Assembly: GCA_029247685.1 (NCBI GenBank) | Contig: JAQWKT010000008.1 | Span: 1 to 46,734 of the forward strand | Length of the DNA stretch: 46,734 bases | Direction: 5' to 3' | Source of the DNA: Crocinitomicaceae bacterium | Lineage (GTDB): Bacteria; Bacteroidota; Bacteroidia; Flavobacteriales_D; Crocinitomicaceae | Shown here: piece after piece, positions 24,334 through 33,647 of the stretch | How positions within the stretch are numbered: the first letter of the stretch is position 1 | Layout: each line of letters opens with the position of its first letter | The notes under the pieces: model-generated | Told to the model about the DNA's origin: nothing | Seen by the model: only the letters and a program-made list of their open reading frames with translations | The model's database searches: none | Translations under genes and position numbers: made by a program

Positions 24334-26526
24334 GTGGAAACAAGCGTTAACGACCATATTAAAAAAGGGTTAAAAAAATATTTTGGTTTTGATAAATTTA
24401 GAGGAGAACAGGAAAAGGTTATCCAAAATGTATTATCCAAAAACAATACGTTTGTTATTATGCCAACAGGTGGTGGAAAATCATTATGTTATCAATTACC
24501 TGCGCTTTTACTTGAAGGAACGTCAATTATTGTTTCGCCATTAATTGCATTAATGAAAAACCAAGTAGATGCGATTAGGCATATAAGCAATGATGAATCA
24601 ATTGCACATTTTCTAAACTCCTCTCTTTCCAAAACAGAAATAAAGCGAGTCAAAAATGACATAGTTTCTGGAAAAACGAAAATGTTATATGTTGCTCCAG
24701 AATCATTAACTAAAGCGGCAAACATAGAATTCTTAATATCGGTTAAAATTTCTTTTTTTGCAATTGATGAGGCACATTGTATCTCTGAATGGGGACATGA
24801 TTTCAGACCCGAATATAGAAGGTTAAGACAGATTTTCGAGCAAATATCTAATGTGCCAATTATAGCACTTACAGCTACTGCTACCCCTAAAGTTCAGTAT
24901 GATATTCAGAAAAACTTGAACATGTTGGATGCCATTGTCTATAAATCATCTTTTAATAGGGATAATTTAAATTATGAAGTTCGCCCTAAAAAGGATGTTC
25001 AAAAACAAATTGTGCAATACATTAAAAAGAATGCAAATAAAAGTGGCATTATCTATTGTTTAAGCAGGAAAAAAGTGGAGGAAATAGCAGAACTTCTTCA
25101 AGTCAATGGGATTAATGGATTGCCATACCATGCCGGCTTAGATTCAGGAACGAGAGCAAGACATCAGGACATGTTTTTAATGGAAGAGGCAGATGTAATT
25201 GTTGCAACAATCGCTTTTGGGATGGGTATTGATAAGCCAGATGTGCGTTTTGTTATACATCACGATATTCCAAAATCAATAGAAAGTTATTATCAAGAAA
25301 CAGGAAGAGCCGGAAGAGATGGTGGAGAAGGAAACTGTCTATCTTTTTATAGCTATAAGGATATTGAGAAGTTAGAAAAATTCCTGCAGGGAAAAGCAGT
25401 GGCAGAGCAAGAAATAGGAAAACAATTATTGTCAGACATGGTTTCTTATGCAGAAACATCCGTTTGTCGGAGGAAGTATATTCTGCATTATTTTGGAGAG
25501 CAATTTGATGATAAAAACTGCAACTCTAAATGTGATAATTGCCAAGTTCCGAAGGAAAAAATTGAAGGAAAAAGCTTTGTTTTAATGCTTTTAAATGTGA
25601 TTGATCAGCTAAATCAAATGCACAAAGCAAAACATTATTGTTCTTTTTTAACAGGAAAAGAAACCACCGATATAAAACAGTTTAATCACCAATCGCTAGA
25701 TTCTTTTGGCATAGGAAAACAAAAAGATGAATTTTTCTGGAATGCCGTAGTGAGACAGGCTTGTTTGGCCGGATTACTTCAAAAAGAAATTGATTCTTAT
25801 GGGCTTTTGAAAATAACCCCTCCCGGGAAAGATTTTATTGTTAACCCAACGTCCTTCTCATTAATAAAAGAAAGGGACTATGACACAGAAGAGGATGGAG
25901 ACTCGGTTATTAAAACTACATCAGTAGGAGCTGCATTTGATGATAATTTGTATAAAATGTTAGTGGATTTAAGAAAAGACATTTCTAAACAAAGAAAAAT
26001 CCCTCCTTATGTCATTTTTCAAGAACCATCTCTTAAAGACATGTGTTTTCAATATCCAATTACAAAGGAGGAGTTAACAAATATTCAAGGAGTAGGAACA
26101 GGAAAAGCCACTAGATATGGAGAGCCGTTTTTGCACCTTATTTCCAATTATGTTAGAGATAATGAAATTGATAGACCACAAGACATTACCATTAAATCGG
26201 TTGTTAATAAATCCGGCTTAAAGGTTAAGCTAATTCAGAATATTGACAGAAAATTGCCACTTGAAGACATTGGCAGGTCACAAGGGAAGTCTTTTTTAGA
26301 AGTTCTAGAAGAACTTGAGGTTATTGTTGCATCAGGAACAAGGGTAAACATTAATTATCATATTGATTCCGTCTTAGACGCAGACAATCAAGAGGAAGTA
26401 TATGACTACTTTTCAACTGCAGAAACAGACGACATTGTTTTAGCTCAAGAAGAGTTTGATGATTTATACTCCGAAGACGAATTGCGCTTGATGCGCATTA
26501 AGTTTATGAGTGAAATGGCAAACTAA
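24334..26526 (+). CDS. recQ: ATP-dependent DNA helicase RecQ
   Basis: 730 residues. The helicase core has Walker A MPTGGGKS (Lys49), DEAH at 145-148 within FAIDEAHCISEWGHDFRPEY, ALTATAT, and the C-terminal motif VI QETGRAGRDG. The RecQ zinc-binding domain follows (C-RRKYILHYFGE ... CNSKCDNC), then a winged helix (about 420-500), an HRDC domain (about 530-600) and an extra helical C-terminal tail (about 610-730), as in the longer Bacteroidota RecQ. It unwinds DNA 3'-5' in recombination repair. The start codon is GTG at 24334, directly after an in-frame TGA, with no usable ATG near. It converges on the beta-barrel gene. Confidence 0.96.
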   Translation: METSVNDHIKKGLKKYFGFDKFRGEQEKVIQNVLSKNNTFVIMPTGGGKSLCYQLPALLLEGTSIIVSPLIALMKNQVDAIRHISNDESIAHFLNSSLSKTEIKRVKNDIVSGKTKMLYVAPESLTKAANIEFLISVKISFFAIDEAHCISEWGHDFRPEYRRLRQIFEQISNVPIIALTATATPKVQYDIQKNLNMLDAIVYKSSFNRDNLNYEVRPKKDVQKQIVQYIKKNANKSGIIYCLSRKKVEEIAELLQVNGINGLPYHAGLDSGTRARHQDMFLMEEADVIVATIAFGMGIDKPDVRFVIHHDIPKSIESYYQETGRAGRDGGEGNCLSFYSYKDIEKLEKFLQGKAVAEQEIGKQLLSDMVSYAETSVCRRKYILHYFGEQFDDKNCNSKCDNCQVPKEKIEGKSFVLMLLNVIDQLNQMHKAKHYCSFLTGKETTDIKQFNHQSLDSFGIGKQKDEFFWNAVVRQACLAGLLQKEIDSYGLLKITPPGKDFIVNPTSFSLIKERDYDTEEDGDSVIKTTSVGAAFDDNLYKMLVDLRKDISKQRKIPPYVIFQEPSLKDMCFQYPITKEELTNIQGVGTGKATRYGEPFLHLISNYVRDNEIDRPQDITIKSVVNKSGLKVKLIQNIDRKLPLEDIGRSQGKSFLEVLEELEVIVASGTRVNINYHIDSVLDADNQEEVYDYFSTAETDDIVLAQEEFDDLYSEDELRLMRIKFMSEMAN

Positions 26527-26530
26527 TTTA

Positions 26531-26545
26531 CTCGTTAAAAACGAG
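26531..26545. terminator. hairpin between convergent recQ and beta-barrel genes
   Basis: CTCGTT-AAA-AACGAG is a perfect 6-bp stem with a 3-nt loop. It begins 4 nt after the recQ stop and covers the stop codon (26535-26537) of the opposing gene. It could act as a bidirectional terminator or 3'-end stabiliser, but there is no U-tract on either side. Confidence 0.35.
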
Positions 26546-28295
26546 CAGTTACCCCTCCCATTAATTGAAATCCTTGCACAGGATAATTATGCCATTTAAG
26601 GTATCTTTGTGCTGCTGTATTGTTAAATTGAACAAAAGCAGAAATTCTTTTATTATATCGATATTCTACTCCTAAATTTATGTCAAACAAAGCGCCTAAA
26701 TCTTTGATAATTTGATCGTTTTCAATAAAAGATCCCTCTTCTTCATTTATAAGAAGCATTTTTCGTCCAGTTTCAACGGTCAAGTCAACATTAAAGATGA
26801 ATTTCTTAAATAAATTATAAGAAGCACGAGTTATAAATTCAAATTGAGGCATATACCAAGCATAGGAATTGTTTTTTAGTTCATAAGAATAAAACCTTCC
26901 AATAGCATCTGCTTTTAATTTTTCAGAAATTTGATAGGAGATGGACCCTTCAATTTTACTTACTTTTAAAGAATCATAAGCTAAATTAAATTTACTTGGT
27001 TGTAGGTTATTTGTGTCTAAAACAAAAAATAATTTATCATTAATAGAAGAAAAAGTAAATGAGGAATTAAAGCTCATTCGTTTGCTAACCACACCTTTTA
27101 TTCCTGCATAAAAAGAAAAAGGATTCTTTTCATTTCTAAGGTGAACTTGCGGAACAACAAATTCGTTTACTTGTGATAATTGGTTAAGTGTTTGCTGTTT
27201 TATTCCTCCAGTTATCCCAGCATATGGAATAAAAATATCATTAAACAAAGAATATTTAACTTCTGCTTTTGGAAACACATAAAATTTGGTTTTGTTGTGA
27301 ATATCTAAAGCAAGGTTTAACCCAACTTCTATACGAAAACGATTATTCATAAATTGAGTGACGATATTAGGGGAAAGAGAAATAATGGTGTTATTTAATG
27401 CATAACCAGTATCAACAAGACTAATAGAACTATCAGGCATCCCATAGATAAAACCATTATATTGAACATTTAAATCTGTAGAAAAAAGTTCTTTTCCATG
27501 TTTGTACCAAAACTTAGAGTTCAAAGAAACATTATTTTCCTTTGCTCTCCATGCAAAAAGGCTATCCTCTAAAGGCTTTTTTGTGTTAAAATGGTTGTAA
27601 TTTAATGCGATGGAATAATTAAGGTTTGCGCTGTCTTTTTTGTGAGAAGCAAATTTAGATGTTACAGCTATGTTTTGATAACGTTGAGCAATATCAATTG
27701 ATTGAATGGTATCGCCACTGTTTGGCCAGCCATAATAATGAAATCCATGAGTTTTATAATGTAATCCACCTGAAAGAGTAAATTTTCTTTTTAAAATAGA
27801 TCCAAAAAGTCCTGCTCGAGTCATGTCAAATTGAGCAGGAGCATAGTCTCTTATTTTACTAAAAGAACTAAGGTGCTTTGCATATGCTCCAAAGAGATGT
27901 TCTTTATCTCTTGATGAGCCGTATTGAATTTCTGCTATTGGCATTAACTGAGATCCAATTCCTAGTTTTGCATATCCATTATATAGTTTTGAGTTTTTCC
28001 TAGAAGTTTTTAATTTTCCGGGTTTTATTGAATTTGCAATGGCTTTGGATTCATGTTGAAGAATTAACCTTGGATATTCTGTGGTTTTAGCAAATATATT
28101 TGTGTCATTAAGTGCAGGAGACTCTTTTATTCTAAAGGATGGCTCTACCCTTCGCAAGCCCTCACCTGTTATGACGATAACATCGTTGGGTTGACTGAAA
28201 CAATTGGCTTGATGAAAAACCAAAATAGCAATTAACAATAAAAAGTTTAGTGTAAATCGCAACTTTATTTTTATTTTATTCATTTTCTTCTTCAT
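26535..28295 (-). CDS. outer-membrane beta-barrel protein
   Basis: About 586 residues: a positively charged start and signal peptide (LNFLLLIAILVFHQANCFSQ), a linker with a short conserved-looking segment (VIVITGEGLRRVEPSFRIKESP), then many alternating-hydrophobicity strands. It ends in a typical aromatic C-terminal strand (FQLMGGVTARF), all features of an outer-membrane barrel. No plug domain or TonB box is clear, so calling it a full TonB-dependent receptor is not justified. Its start lies inside the end of the upstream TPR gene (ATG 28295, or 28283 with an 8-nt overlap), indicating coupling. I infer that the two proteins work together in the envelope. Confidence 0.8.
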   Translation of the reverse strand: MKKKMNKIKIKLRFTLNFLLLIAILVFHQANCFSQPNDVIVITGEGLRRVEPSFRIKESPALNDTNIFAKTTEYPRLILQHESKAIANSIKPGKLKTSRKNSKLYNGYAKLGIGSQLMPIAEIQYGSSRDKEHLFGAYAKHLSSFSKIRDYAPAQFDMTRAGLFGSILKRKFTLSGGLHYKTHGFHYYGWPNSGDTIQSIDIAQRYQNIAVTSKFASHKKDSANLNYSIALNYNHFNTKKPLEDSLFAWRAKENNVSLNSKFWYKHGKELFSTDLNVQYNGFIYGMPDSSISLVDTGYALNNTIISLSPNIVTQFMNNRFRIEVGLNLALDIHNKTKFYVFPKAEVKYSLFNDIFIPYAGITGGIKQQTLNQLSQVNEFVVPQVHLRNEKNPFSFYAGIKGVVSKRMSFNSSFTFSSINDKLFFVLDTNNLQPSKFNLAYDSLKVSKIEGSISYQISEKLKADAIGRFYSYELKNNSYAWYMPQFEFITRASYNLFKKFIFNVDLTVETGRKMLLINEEEGSFIENDQIIKDLGALFDINLGVEYRYNKRISAFVQFNNTAAQRYLKWHNYPVQGFQLMGGVTARF

Positions 28296-31200
28296 TAATT
28301 TCAATTGTTTTCTCTTGTTCTATTTCAATTGATTTTGGGGTGTTTTTTAAAGCCAATAGTTCAACCATTAAAGCATTTGCTTCGTCTAATATTCCATCTG
28401 TCTTATCTGGATAATTATCGATAATCGACTTTAAGGTTTGTTCCGCTTGAAATAAGTCGTCTTTTTTAATACTTATCTTGGTTTCAAGCAGGAGTCCTTT
28501 TGCTACCCAGTAATAATAATTTGGTTTAAGCTTTATAAGTTCCTTGATTTTTTTCTCTGAGGCGCTTAATTCGTCATTATTGAAATCGATTTCGGCTAAA
28601 TAATACTTCGCTTTTGACTTCCAAATGTCATTTGTGTTTTTAACTATCCAAGAAAGGGGTTTTTTTGCCTCTTCGTAATCTTTAAGATTTATATTTGACA
28701 TTCCTTTTGCATAACAAGCTTCTCGTTTCAAGTTTTTGTTTAAGGATGGATTTTCTAAAACTTTATTGGCGTATACATTTGAGGTGTCATATTTATTTAA
28801 TAAATAACTAGTTCTCATCATTCCTAATTGCGCATTAAAAATAGAGGATGGCTTTGTGGCAACTTGTTCAAGAATTTCATAATAAATAATGGCTCGGTCA
28901 TACTTTTTGGTGTTGTAAAGCTCATTTGCTACACTTCCAGCGGCAAATTCTGAATAAATGTTGGTAGGTCTTTTTGCAAGTTTTTTATAAGCTTCAATGC
29001 TTAAACTGTCTTGATTTGTTTTTTTATAGCAATTAGCAATAAAATAATAGGCTTCGTTGATAAATTTACCTTCTGGGAAAGTTGTTATATATTTTTCAAA
29101 TTTTTCAATAGCATTTGAAAAAGAACTATCGTTGTATTCTTTTAATGCTGGATTATAATATAGGTTTTCTTTTTCATCAGTGCTAATTTGGACACAAGAA
29201 TGTGTTTCTGCAAGCGCTGTTGCGTCATCAGGTTTGTTAAGGGCTGTATAGACCTCCATTAATCCGCGAACTGCATTTTCACAAATTTGATGATTAATGT
29301 TATATTTATTAAGAACATCAAGGTATGTTTCTTTAGCTAGGTCATATTTCCATTCTTTGTAATAAATGTCTGCAATTTCAATTTTGCATTCAGCAATAAA
29401 GGATGCTTCCGGATAATTATTAATAATAATTTCAAAGTATTTTATGGCATTAACGTAGTCTTTTTTTACACTTTTATAAGAATGTGCTAAATCAAAAAGA
29501 GAAGATAAATAATACTTTGAGCTTTTATACTTTGAAAGAATTTGAAGAAGGCTTTCTATTTTTTCGTCTTCTTTTTCAATATATCCATAGGATTTTGAAA
29601 TATTATAAAGTGCTTGATCTTCAAAGCCAACATTTAACTTAAGCACTTCTTTATAATATTTGATTGCTTCTTCATCTTTTTTAGTCATGTAGTAAGTGTC
29701 GGCCAGACGGGCAAATGCATCGGCAAGTTTTCTTTTGTTTTTCGTATTGGATTGTGTAAAAAGCCGAAAGAAAACAACGGCGCTATCGATGTCTTTTTTT
29801 TGCAAATAAGCGTAAGCAAGATTATAATAGGCATCGTTTTTTAGTTTGTCTGAACTTCCTGAAGGATTTTTAATGTATTTTTTATAAAGATGTATAGCTT
29901 CTTTTGTTTTGTTCATTCTTAAATTAGATTCTGCTATCCAAAATTTAGCTTGGCTTTGAATGGAAAAATCCAAAGGATATTTTTTAACTTTTTTCAATAT
30001 TTCTATTGCTTTTAAAAAAGATTTTTTTCTAAATAGCTCAACACCATAATTATATGCAACATTTTGATACACCTTTTTAAGTTTTGTGTCAGCGTGTACA
30101 ATGTTTTCAATTGACTTCAATGCTTTTTCATAGTGGTTTGTGGTGTTGTAAACATTTACAAGGTATTGAAGAACATCTTCTTTTCTTTCAGAATTCGGAT
30201 AGGTCTTAATGTATAGCTCAAAAGCTCTAACGGATTCATCATAAGGATTAAAGTCTAGTTTAAATGAAATTACTGCAAAATTATAAAGCGCATCTTCTGC
30301 AATTTCTTTATCGTAGGATAATTCTGCAGCTTTTTCAAAAGCAGCTCTTGCAGAAATCAAGTTATTTAACTCTAAATAACAATCCCCTATTTGATAGAAG
30401 GCAATTTGAGAAAGGGAGTCTCCAGGCCTTAGGAGGTTATCAAGTTTTCGAATCGCTTCATAAAACCGATTGGTTTTTAAATAAGAATACCCCAAAGCAT
30501 AGTCGTCATTTCTCGTTGTTTTGGATTTTTTGTCATAACGAACTAAAAAAGGAATGGCTTCATAATATTTTTTTAATTGATAATAAGAGTCACCCGTAAG
30601 ATGAATTAAATCTAAAGATAGATCATCCATGTTTTCGAAATTTGAGTTGTAAAAATCAACGACTTCTTGATATTCCCCAAAATGATGCTTTATTTGAATA
30701 ATGTAACTTGCAGCTTTTTCTTTGTATTTTGGGTTTTTATATAGTTTCATAAACCCAGGCAATGCTAATTGAAATTGTTTTGCTTTATAGCAAATGTGAG
30801 AATAGTAATATAGAGCTGGACTAGCATAACTTGATTCCCCATCTTTAATTTCTTTAAAGGAGTTTTTTGCTATCGTTATGTTTCCCTTTTTAAAGTTAGC
30901 GTATCCTTTTTTGAATAAAAAAGGAGCCTTTAAATCCTTTTCTAAGGATAGGATTTCTACTTTGTTGTAATATGCTATTGCTTTTTTAAGATTGTTAGTT
31001 TTGAAATAAAAGTTGCCAATTTCAAAATTTAAACTATTTACAAAAATGTTTTCTGGATAATCCTTAATAAATTTCTCTAAAACACTTATTGCATCGTTGT
31101 TGTATAGGTTTAATGCACATAGCCCATCGTAATACCTTGCTTTAATATGCAAAGGATTTTCTCCATCCTGACATTTTAAAAGAAATGTACTGAATTCGTT

Positions 31201-31344
31201 TCTTGCCGAGCTATATTGTTTTTTCTCGTAGAGTTCTTCACCACTATAATAATTTGTATAAATAGCAGTGTTTTTTTTTGTTGCTTGCCCTAAAAGGTTG
31301 AATGAAATTAATGCAACAACAATAAAAACTAGTTTTTTCTTCAT
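28276..31344 (-). CDS. large TPR-repeat envelope protein
   Basis: 1022 residues with a signal peptide (MKKKLVFIVVALISFNLLGQA) and tetratricopeptide repeats along nearly the whole length. Representative units are YYDGLCALNLYNNDAISVLEKF, AKFWIAESNLRMNKTKEAIHLY and AYYFIANCYKKTNQDSLSIEAY, some in the six-residue-longer style of YbgF/BamD/outer-membrane TPRs (KYFEIIINNYPEASFIAE). The C-terminus ends in an acidic run (EINEEENE). A role as periplasmic scaffold is likely. It is coupled to the beta-barrel gene by an overlap of at least 8 nt. TACCTTTA (minus strand, 31364-31371) is a near match to the -7 box 19 nt before the start. Confidence 0.87.
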   Translation of the reverse strand: MKKKLVFIVVALISFNLLGQATKKNTAIYTNYYSGEELYEKKQYSSARNEFSTFLLKCQDGENPLHIKARYYDGLCALNLYNNDAISVLEKFIKDYPENIFVNSLNFEIGNFYFKTNNLKKAIAYYNKVEILSLEKDLKAPFLFKKGYANFKKGNITIAKNSFKEIKDGESSYASPALYYYSHICYKAKQFQLALPGFMKLYKNPKYKEKAASYIIQIKHHFGEYQEVVDFYNSNFENMDDLSLDLIHLTGDSYYQLKKYYEAIPFLVRYDKKSKTTRNDDYALGYSYLKTNRFYEAIRKLDNLLRPGDSLSQIAFYQIGDCYLELNNLISARAAFEKAAELSYDKEIAEDALYNFAVISFKLDFNPYDESVRAFELYIKTYPNSERKEDVLQYLVNVYNTTNHYEKALKSIENIVHADTKLKKVYQNVAYNYGVELFRKKSFLKAIEILKKVKKYPLDFSIQSQAKFWIAESNLRMNKTKEAIHLYKKYIKNPSGSSDKLKNDAYYNLAYAYLQKKDIDSAVVFFRLFTQSNTKNKRKLADAFARLADTYYMTKKDEEAIKYYKEVLKLNVGFEDQALYNISKSYGYIEKEDEKIESLLQILSKYKSSKYYLSSLFDLAHSYKSVKKDYVNAIKYFEIIINNYPEASFIAECKIEIADIYYKEWKYDLAKETYLDVLNKYNINHQICENAVRGLMEVYTALNKPDDATALAETHSCVQISTDEKENLYYNPALKEYNDSSFSNAIEKFEKYITTFPEGKFINEAYYFIANCYKKTNQDSLSIEAYKKLAKRPTNIYSEFAAGSVANELYNTKKYDRAIIYYEILEQVATKPSSIFNAQLGMMRTSYLLNKYDTSNVYANKVLENPSLNKNLKREACYAKGMSNINLKDYEEAKKPLSWIVKNTNDIWKSKAKYYLAEIDFNNDELSASEKKIKELIKLKPNYYYWVAKGLLLETKISIKKDDLFQAEQTLKSIIDNYPDKTDGILDEANALMVELLALKNTPKSIEIEQEKTIEINEEENE

Positions 31345-31491
31345 TGAAATGGATTGAATTAAGTAAAGGTACCATCAACAACCCACAATACTTTTTTGTT
31401 GATTAAAAGTTTTTCACGCTTTCGTGTTAAGATAAATCTATTAAAAGACTTTAAATAGTTTAATATTTTAGATATTTGTTAAAAAAAAACA

Positions 31492-32169
31492 ATGAGATCG
31501 GTAGTTAATTTAGATCAAGTAACCATAAATCAATCTCAAAATAATAAGATTGTTAAAGATGTCTCATTAAAAGTAGAGAAAGGCGAATTTGTTTATCTTA
31601 TTGGGAAAACTGGGTCCGGAAAAAGCAGTGTTTTAAAAGTTTTATATGGAGAATTAAATCTTGATAAAGGACAAGGGCAGGTTGTTGGTTTTGACCTAAC
31701 AAAAATAAAAAAGAGAGAAATTCCTTTTTTAAGAAGAAAAATAGGAATTGTTTTTCAGGATTTTCAATTGCTTTCCGATCGAAGCGTAGCTCAAAATCTT
31801 CTTTTTGTATTAAAAGCAACAGGAAATAAAAACAAAAAAGAAAATGATCAAAGAGTTTTAGATACTCTACGTTTGGTTGGCATGGAGTCAAAGTTAAATG
31901 AGATGCCATTTTTATTGTCTGGTGGCGAACAACAAAGGGTGGCTATAGCAAGAGCATTACTTAATCGCCCAGGGTTAATTCTTGCGGATGAACCAACTGG
32001 AAACCTTGATCCAGAAACAAGCGAAGAAATTATGCGTTTATTAAAAGCGCTTTCAAAAGAAGAAAACACAGCTGTATTGATGGCTACTCATGATTTATCA
32101 ATGATTAATAAGTTTCCAGGTAGAACTATTGAAGTTCAAGATGGAAAATTAAAAGAGATTGAAACGTAG
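31492..32169 (+). CDS. ftsE: FtsE-type ABC transporter ATPase
   Basis: A 225-residue ATPase: Walker A GKTGSGKS (38-45), Q-loop FQDFQLL (88-94), signature LSGGEQQR (142-149), Walker B LILADEPTG (162-170) and the switch His in MATHD. Sequence and size fit FtsE, the ATPase that with FtsX controls peptidoglycan hydrolases at the division site, though related LolD-type ATPases share these motifs. No FtsX gene is adjacent, which is the common arrangement in many Bacteroidota. A one-mismatch -7 element (GATATTTG) lies about 15 nt before the ATG. It is followed after about 35 nt by the aldehyde dehydrogenase gene. Confidence 0.85.
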   Translation: MRSVVNLDQVTINQSQNNKIVKDVSLKVEKGEFVYLIGKTGSGKSSVLKVLYGELNLDKGQGQVVGFDLTKIKKREIPFLRRKIGIVFQDFQLLSDRSVAQNLLFVLKATGNKNKKENDQRVLDTLRLVGMESKLNEMPFLLSGGEQQRVAIARALLNRPGLILADEPTGNLDPETSEEIMRLLKALSKEENTAVLMATHDLSMINKFPGRTIEVQDGKLKEIET

Positions 32170-32204
32170 AGTTAAAAAATTGTTTACTAGTAATTTATAT
32201 GTAC

Positions 32205-33647
32205 ATGGAGAAAATTCAAAATTACATTAACGGAAATTTGTGTGAACCAAGTAAGGGCGAGTATATAGAAAATTATAACCCTTCAAATGGGGAGGTTTAT
32301 TGTTTAATTCCAAATTCTTCAAAAAAGGATGTTGATTTAGCAGTTGAATCGGCATCTTCTGCATTTAAAGAATGGTCAACTCTTGGGATTGAAAAAAGGA
32401 GCGAATTGTTAATGAAGGTTGCAGACTTACTCGAACAAAGGATGGAAGAATTTGTAATTGCCGAATCGAAAGATAATGGAAAGCCAGAATCTCTTTCTCG
32501 GTCTGTGGATATCCCAAGAGCAGTTTCAAATATTCGTTTTTTTTCTACAGCAATTCTTCATTTTGCATCCGAATCTCATTACATGGAAAAAGTTGGTGTA
32601 AACTTCACAACTAGAAAACCGATAGGAGTGGTTGGTTGTATTTCTCCATGGAATCTTCCTTTGTATTTGTTTACATGGAAAATTGCTCCTGCCCTTGCTT
32701 CGGGAAATTGTGTTGTAGCAAAACCATCAGAAGTTACTCCATATACTGCATTTTTATTGTCAAAGGTTTTTATAGATGCTGGATTCCCTGCAGGAGTCAT
32801 TAACATTGTTCATGGTTTAGGGTCGAATGCTGGCGATTCTATAGTAAAGCATCCTAAAACAAAAGCGATTTCTTTTACAGGAGGAACAAAAACAGGAGAA
32901 TATATTGCACGAACAGCAGCTCCAATGTTTAAAAAACTTTCTCTTGAATTAGGAGGTAAAAATCCAAATATAATTTTTGAAGATTGCGATTTTGATGAAA
33001 TGATTAAAACAACTATTCATTCATCTTTTGCAAATCAAGGACAAATTTGTTTATGTGGATCTAGAATTTTAATTCATAGGTCTATCTATGATAAATTTAA
33101 AATGGAATTTATTGCTAGGGTAAAAAAACATAAAGTATTGCCACCTTCAAATCCAAATGCAAAAATGGGTGCAATTGTTTCAAAAGATCATATGCAAAAG
33201 GTGCTTTCCTGTATTGAATTAGCAAAAAAAGAAGGAGGGGAAATTATCGCAGGAGGGAAGCAAATTAAGATGGATGCTCCTCATCAAAATGGTTATTATA
33301 TTGAGCCAACAGTGATAGAGGGCTTGCCATCAAATTGCAGAACAAATCAAGAAGAAATTTTTGGGCCAGTAGTAACGATTATGCCTTTTGATACAGAGGA
33401 AGAGGCCTTGACAATTGCAAATTCGACGGTTTATGGACTTGCTGCTAGCGTTTGGACTTCAGATTTAAAAAGAGCTCATCGTTTTTCTGATAATATTCAT
33501 GCGGGTATTGTTTGGGTTAACTCTTGGTTGGTAAGAGATTTGAGAACCCCATTTGGAGGGGTTAAATCTTCGGGAGTAGGAAGAGAAGGAGGATGGGAAG
33601 CCTTGCGGTTTTTTACTGAACCAAAGAATATTTTTATAAAATACTAA
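32205..33647 (+). CDS. aldehyde dehydrogenase (2-hydroxymuconate/aminomuconate semialdehyde type)
   Basis: 480 residues. The catalytic pair is Glu248 in LELGGKNP and Cys282 in FANQGQICLCGSR. The NAD-binding SPWNLPLYLFTWKIAPALASGN and FTGGTKTGE blocks and the C-terminal EIFGPVVT are present. The CLCGSR sequence around the nucleophile is typical of the 2-hydroxymuconic / 2-aminomuconic semialdehyde dehydrogenase group (ALDH8A1-like), active in aromatic ring or kynurenine breakdown. No other gene of such a pathway is nearby, so the substrate is inferred. ATG 32205 gives the usual N-terminus MEKIQNYINGN; another ATG lies at 32199. Its stop codon overlaps the stop of the convergent gene. Confidence 0.9.
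   Translation: MEKIQNYINGNLCEPSKGEYIENYNPSNGEVYCLIPNSSKKDVDLAVESASSAFKEWSTLGIEKRSELLMKVADLLEQRMEEFVIAESKDNGKPESLSRSVDIPRAVSNIRFFSTAILHFASESHYMEKVGVNFTTRKPIGVVGCISPWNLPLYLFTWKIAPALASGNCVVAKPSEVTPYTAFLLSKVFIDAGFPAGVINIVHGLGSNAGDSIVKHPKTKAISFTGGTKTGEYIARTAAPMFKKLSLELGGKNPNIIFEDCDFDEMIKTTIHSSFANQGQICLCGSRILIHRSIYDKFKMEFIARVKKHKVLPPSNPNAKMGAIVSKDHMQKVLSCIELAKKEGGEIIAGGKQIKMDAPHQNGYYIEPTVIEGLPSNCRTNQEEIFGPVVTIMPFDTEEEALTIANSTVYGLAASVWTSDLKRAHRFSDNIHAGIVWVNSWLVRDLRTPFGGVKSSGVGREGGWEALRFFTEPKNIFIKY

Noticed and set aside
26535-28295. Full TonB-dependent receptor
   Set aside because: The C-terminal barrel is convincing, but no plug domain or TonB box could be recognised.
30264-30599. 111-residue plus-strand open frame
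   Set aside because: It is antisense to the TPR-protein gene, with no recognisable feature of its own.
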